This document shows positions 60,323 to 64,000 of a stretch of DNA of 64,000 bases, piece after piece. How positions within the stretch are numbered: the first letter of the stretch is position 1; every line of letters starts with the position of its first letter. The notes beneath the pieces were generated by a model. That model had not been told where the DNA came from, did not search any database, and worked only from the letters and a program-made list of their open reading frames with translations. Made by a program: the position numbers and the translations under genes. The stretch is from the NCBI GenBank assembly GCA_037044955.1, contig JBAOHX010000001.1, positions 124,001 through 188,000 on the forward strand, in the 5' to 3' direction. The stretch is from JAJXWB01 sp037044955. Lineage in GTDB: Bacteria; Pseudomonadota; Alphaproteobacteria; Rhizobiales; Beijerinckiaceae.

Positions 60323-61738
60323 TCAGTTGAGGATGCGCACCTGGGTAACGGCGTTGCCGATCGCCTGAAAGGCGGTTTGCAGATCGGTCGCCGATGTCGA
60401 GTCGAAATAGCCGCCCGCCGATGTCGCGCAATTCTGCAGGATCGACTTGATCGCCAGGTCGGTCACCTGGAAGGCGACCGTGTAGATGACGATGCCCTTG
60501 GCCTTCACCGCCGTGCATGTCTGCGCGGTCAGATTGTTGGCGGTCGTCGTGTCCATTCCCTCGTGGTCGGGATAGTTCGGCGAATGCGTGTTGAACCCGT
60601 CCGTCATCAGCACGATGTATTTTCGCGTCCGGCTTCCGTAGGCGGCGCCGTCGGCATAGGGCGTGTAGGGCGAAAGCGCGCGCCAGCCCCACAGCAGCGC
60701 CGGCGCGATATAGGTTTCGCCATAGGCGCTCAGATTGTTGATGGCTGTCTGCACCGTCGTCTGGCTGTTGGTCAGACGCTGCAACTGCGTGGTGCAGCCG
60801 TAATCGAGCAGCGCGGGAACGGGATTGCCGGCGTCCGCCCTGTCGGCGTTGGCGCCGATATCGGCCGGATATGCGCGCGAGCCGACGCATCCGTACCAGG
60901 TGTGCGTCACCGGCGACGGGCAATACTGGTACGTGCCCTGCTGCGAGTAGGCGTCGCAGGTCTGGTAGGAGCAGGCCGAACTCGCGCCGTCGTTCATGCA
61001 GGTCGTGTTCACCGTCGTAATATTGCCGGTGCACACGTAATTCGGCAGATCGACGCAGGGGCCGGACGCGGGCGTCGTATAATCCTGCGCGCCCGTCAGC
61101 CAGGCGGCGTTGCGGTCGGCGAGCCCGATGTTGACGTAGTCGGTGAAGGGCACGACGGCGACCTTCACATTGGTGGTCGCGTTCGGGATCGAGAAAAGCG
61201 TGTTGTTCAGGTTGGTCGCCGCCGTCTGCAGCGCGGCGATCTTGGCGCCGGCCATCGAACCCGTCGTGTCCAGCACCATGGCGAGCTCCACCGGGCCCGC
61301 GGGCAGCGAGACGCGCGTCGTCGCGTTGACGCTCATCGAGTTGATGCCGATCAGGCCCATCAACCGCGTCGGCACCCTGATCTGCGCGTTTGCGGCGAGC
61401 GCTCCCGAACCGTCGATGGAGGCGTTGGCCACGACCTGGGCGTTGGCGGCGAACGGGCCGAGCGCGGCGACCAGCGCCTTCTGCACGGCCTGGGTCAGCG
61501 CGGCGCTGGCCAGGTTGACGTTCTGGCCCGAGGTCTGCGCGACGGCCACCGACAGGGCGGCCGAATCGAGGCTGCTCGTCAGCGTCGTGCGCATGCGCAT
61601 GGCCGAGGCATAGTCGACCGCCGCGCCGACAGCGAGGCCGATGGGCAGAAGGGCGACGGCGAAAATGATCGCCGCGGCGCCCTTGCGATCCTGATGAAAC
61701 CGGCGGAGGCCGGCGGCTATGCCTGAGAAGCGGGTCAT
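60323..61738 (-). CDS. TadE/TadG-like pilus-associated protein with vWA domain
   Basis: 471 residues. N-terminal TadE-like segment FHQDRKGAAAIIFAVALLPI, which is a membrane anchor cleaved or retained as in Flp pilus pseudopilins. A von Willebrand A domain follows with MIDAS motif ELAMVLDTTGSMAGAKIAAL and KYIVLMTDGFNTHSPNYPDH. A cysteine-rich insert (about 225-310) separates these. TadG proteins are linked to Flp/Tad pili or surface adhesion; no other tad genes lie in the window. Confidence 0.83.
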   Translation of the reverse strand: MTRFSGIAAGLRRFHQDRKGAAAIIFAVALLPIGLAVGAAVDYASAMRMRTTLTSSLDSAALSVAVAQTSGQNVNLASAALTQAVQKALVAALGPFAANAQVVANASIDGSGALAANAQIRVPTRLMGLIGINSMSVNATTRVSLPAGPVELAMVLDTTGSMAGAKIAALQTAATNLNNTLFSIPNATTNVKVAVVPFTDYVNIGLADRNAAWLTGAQDYTTPASGPCVDLPNYVCTGNITTVNTTCMNDGASSACSYQTCDAYSQQGTYQYCPSPVTHTWYGCVGSRAYPADIGANADRADAGNPVPALLDYGCTTQLQRLTNSQTTVQTAINNLSAYGETYIAPALLWGWRALSPYTPYADGAAYGSRTRKYIVLMTDGFNTHSPNYPDHEGMDTTTANNLTAQTCTAVKAKGIVIYTVAFQVTDLAIKSILQNCATSAGGYFDSTSATDLQTAFQAIGNAVTQVRILN

Positions 61739-62111
61739 GCGTCTGCCATGGGTACGATGGCCAGATCATGCGACGCAGCTCTTCAAAATTACTTAACACG
61801 GTGGCGAACGCGCTTAGTATTCAAGGCGAAAATCCTTAATTCGCGCGAAGATAAATCTGCCTCTTCTACGCAATTGTCGTTGTCCTCCAGACGTTTGGCT
61901 GACGCAGCGGCGCCCCGGCCCGCCGCGCATGGCGCAACGCGGCAAAACCGCTCCGAATTCTGTGGCGCTTTTGCAACGATTTCCGCTCATGCGCCGCAAC
62001 CCTCTGTTTCTGCTCAAAACTTGGGCTGGTGCACATCAAACGGCGTTGCGGCGCCGCATAGGCGCGACGCATTTTGGACACATCGAATTCCAAGTCGCCG
62101 GAGAAACCGAA
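61739..62111. other. Intergenic region between divergent genes
   Basis: 373 bp with the promoters of the TadG-like and porin genes presumably inside. A shallow palindrome (ttgcggcgccgca) lies near 62046. No gene, tRNA or clear operator was recognised. Confidence 0.4.
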
Positions 62112-63095
62112 ATGAGATTCATCGCAGCCGCCGCGGCCCTCGTCCTCAGCACGAGCGCTTTCGCCGCCGACGTGGCCGACCCCAGGAAGGCCGCCGCCGC
62201 CCCGGCCGCCAAGCCGCTGATCGCCTGGCCCGAGCCCAATTTCGACGTGTTCGGCTCCGGCTTCGACTACGCCTATGGCGTCAAGCTGCAGACCGACGAC
62301 GTGTTCCGCGGCATCACGCAGACCGCGCATCGCCCCGGCGCGACCGCCTATGGGGAGCTGCGCTACGGCTGGTTCTACGCCGGCGTTCAGCCGTGGAACG
62401 TCAATCTGCCGACGCAACCGATGATGGAGCTCGACCTGTATGGCGGCGTTCGCCCGGTCTGGGGACCGCTGACTCTGGACTTCGGCGCGCTCTATTACAA
62501 ATATCCGCAGAACACAACTCGCTACTTCCTGGCGGGAGCAGCGCCGGTCCTGACCTTCTGGACGCCCGGCGGCACTCCGACGACGGCGCGCGATCCGAGT
62601 TTTCTGGAGCTCTACGCAAAGGCCACCTGGCAGATCAACGACTGGATCGCGATCGGCGGCAACCTGAATTACGATCCGAACTGGAACAACTACAACGCGC
62701 GCGCGCTTTACTCCGAAGTCAACGCCAAGCTGACGATTCCGGACACGGGCTTCGCGGTCTCCGGCGCGTTCGGCCATTACTACATCGGCCGCTCCTCGTG
62801 GGAATACGGCTTCAGCTACGTCGATCCGCGCCAGTTCTTCGACGGCGTTCCGCGCGGCTTCAAGTTCGCCAGCTACAACAGCTGGAACCTCGGCGCCTCG
62901 TACACCTACAAGGTCGCCACCCTCGACCTGCGCTACTACGGCTCGAGCCTCGGCAAGGAAGGCTGCGCGATCAACACGTCGGATCCGGCGGCCAATCTCT
63001 CTTCGGCGCTCATCGGCGTCGGCAAGTCGAACTGGTGCGGCAACCGCTTCGTCGCGGCGCTGTCGATCGACTTCTCGTCGGCGACCTTCAAGTAA
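62112..63095 (+). CDS. TorF-family putative outer-membrane porin
   Basis: 327 residues. Signal peptide MRFIAAAAALVLSTSAFAAD; mature protein with GSGFDYAYGVKLQTDDVFRG and ITQTAHRPGATAYGELRYGW, typical of TorF (Gcw_chp) proteins, then alternating aromatic beta strands to WCGNRFVAALSIDFSSATFK. A C-terminal near-phenylalanine fits an outer-membrane barrel. ATG 62112 is chosen at the signal peptide; a longer frame exists upstream. A terminator follows at 63118. Confidence 0.83.
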   Translation: MRFIAAAAALVLSTSAFAADVADPRKAAAAPAAKPLIAWPEPNFDVFGSGFDYAYGVKLQTDDVFRGITQTAHRPGATAYGELRYGWFYAGVQPWNVNLPTQPMMELDLYGGVRPVWGPLTLDFGALYYKYPQNTTRYFLAGAAPVLTFWTPGGTPTTARDPSFLELYAKATWQINDWIAIGGNLNYDPNWNNYNARALYSEVNAKLTIPDTGFAVSGAFGHYYIGRSSWEYGFSYVDPRQFFDGVPRGFKFASYNSWNLGASYTYKVATLDLRYYGSSLGKEGCAINTSDPAANLSSALIGVGKSNWCGNRFVAALSIDFSSATFK

Positions 63096-63117
63096 CCGAT
63101 TTTCTGCGGACTATCGG

Positions 63118-63149
63118 AGAGCGCGGCCCCGGCCGCGCTCTTTTCTTTT
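63118..63149 (+). terminator. Intrinsic terminator after the porin gene
   Basis: AGAGCGCGG and CCGCGCTCT pair around a short GC loop and are followed by TTTCTTTT. Confidence 0.85.
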
Positions 63150-63245
63150 GCGCGCACGGGCGCGGATGCGCGGGCCTTGGCGTTCGCGCGATTGCCCCCC
63201 ATATTCCGGCGGCGCGCGGAACGCGCGTCCAATGGGGAGAGGGAT

Positions 63246-64000
63246 ATGTCGCCCGAAGAGCGCCAAGTGCTCGTCGAACTTTTTCAGCGCACCAATGCCG
63301 CGGCGTCGCAGCCGCGCGACAGGGACGCCGAGGCTTTCATCGCGGAGGCCGTCCGCTTGCAGCCCTACGCGCCTTACCTTCTGGCGCAGGCCGTCCTGCT
63401 GCAGGAGCAGGCGATGAAGCAGGCCTCCGAGCGCCTCCAGCAACTCGAAGCCGAGAACCGCGACTTGCAGGAGCGTGTCGCCCAAGGTGTCGCCCAGGCC
63501 GGCCAGCAGGCCCCGCAGGGCGGGTTCCTCGGCGGCCTCGGCTCGCTGTTCGGCGGCCAGCAGCAGGCGCCGCAGCGCGGGCCTGAGCCGCCGCCGCGTC
63601 CCGGCGGCCCGTGGGGCCAGGCCCCGCAGGCGGCGCCGCAGCAGCAGCCCGGTTGGGGCGCGCCCCCGCCGCCTCCGCAGGGCGGGCAGGGGGCGCCTTG
63701 GGGCGGCGCGCCGCAGCAGCAGGCAGGCGGCGGCTCGAGCTTCCTCAAAGGCGCGCTCGGCGCCGCGGCCGGCGTCGCCGGCGGCGCGCTGCTCGTCAAT
63801 TCGCTGAGCGGCATGTTCGGCGGCCACGGCCACGGCGCGGGTCTGGGCGGCGGCTTGGGCGGCGGTCTCGGCCAGCAGGCCGGCGGCGGCACGGTCGTCA
63901 ACAATTACTATGGCGACGAAGGCGACGGCCAGCAGGACTCCGGCGACGCCGACTATTCCAACGCGTCCGACGATTCGGATTACGACGACGACGATTCGTC
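63246..64000 (+). CDS. DUF2076 family protein, cut by the window end
   Basis: 251 codons are visible without a stop. The N-terminus MSPEERQVLVELFQRTNAAA, AFIAEAVRLQPYAPYLLAQA and LQEQAMKQASERLQQLEAEN (coiled coil) match DUF2076. A Gln/Gly/Pro-rich middle follows, then a glycine-rich hydrophobic helix (FLKGALGAAAGVAGGALLVN), NNYYGDEGDGQQDSG and an acidic Asp/Ser tail. Function is unknown. ATG 63246 is preceded by GGGGAGAGGGAT. Confidence 0.85.
   Translation, partial: MSPEERQVLVELFQRTNAAASQPRDRDAEAFIAEAVRLQPYAPYLLAQAVLLQEQAMKQASERLQQLEAENRDLQERVAQGVAQAGQQAPQGGFLGGLGSLFGGQQQAPQRGPEPPPRPGGPWGQAPQAAPQQQPGWGAPPPPPQGGQGAPWGGAPQQQAGGGSSFLKGALGAAAGVAGGALLVNSLSGMFGGHGHGAGLGGGLGGGLGQQAGGGTVVNNYYGDEGDGQQDSGDADYSNASDDSDYDDDDS

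Overview
The window is a high-GC chromosomal segment of an alphaproteobacterium, most likely a Hyphomicrobiales (Rhizobiales) member near the Beijerinckiaceae/Methylocystaceae. The order murA - DUF2948 - hisD - UPF0262 - low-Mr phosphatase, an Irr-type Fur protein, a DUF2585 gene, phasins, and a tRNA-His lacking an encoded G-1 all point there. The exact genus cannot be fixed from sequence alone.

Layout. 1-2495: end of a crotonase-family gene, an adenylate-forming acyl-CoA ligase and an EamA exporter. 2496-4138: a gene graveyard with a tyrosine-recombinase scrap and truncated phosphonoacetate hydrolase, MFS transporter and LysR fragments, apparently a decayed phnA-phnB-phnR cluster. 4285-7702: a 3.4-kb AT-richer mini-island bounded by a 49-bp direct repeat, the right copy being the 3' part of tRNA-Thr(GGT). 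It holds a type II-A (Ec86/St85-like) retron: ncRNA with matching a1/a2 arms and a long msd hairpin, a nucleoside-deoxyribosyltransferase-like plus winged-helix effector, and a reverse transcriptase with the retron NAxxH, YADD and VTG motifs. It also has an XRE regulator and a divergent HTH protein, but no integrase. 8003-15165: housekeeping genes (murA, hisD, AzlCD, Sfp-type transferase, DUF3597). 15183-28020: an eight-gene minus-strand operon coupling a dipeptide/opine-type ABC importer to a CoA-transferase, an acyl-CoA ligase and a fused biotin-dependent carboxylase; its substrate is unknown. 28296-35424: iron module (Bfd-like ferredoxin, TonB-dependent siderophore receptor, PKHD hydroxylase, ExbB-ExbD-TonB, convergent Irr). 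35528-43580: tRNA-His, two phasins, a large PAS histidine kinase, a GIY-YIG gene enclosed by inverted repeats, and an acyl-CoA synthetase/GNAT fusion. 43710-47216: small secreted proteins, including three tandem four-cysteine paralogues, and an L,D-transpeptidase. 47276-57540: divergent lactate/glycolate regulon (lutABC-lldP; GntR regulator-glcDE-DUF2585-glcF). 57658-59712: sigma-54-like promoter, glnK, amtB. 59949-64000: secreted protein, TadG-like vWA protein, TorF-like porin and a DUF2076 protein cut by the window end.

At least eight well-conserved genes carry what look like single-base indels, mostly one extra base in a short homopolymer or G/C repeat: the retron effector and RT, carboxylase, acyl-CoA ligase, CoA-transferase, histidine kinase, lutB and amtB. 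Since these include genes expected to be functional, sequencing or assembly error is more likely than decay. The retron should therefore not be dismissed as dead on this evidence. Starts and ends given for those genes are for the frame-corrected products.
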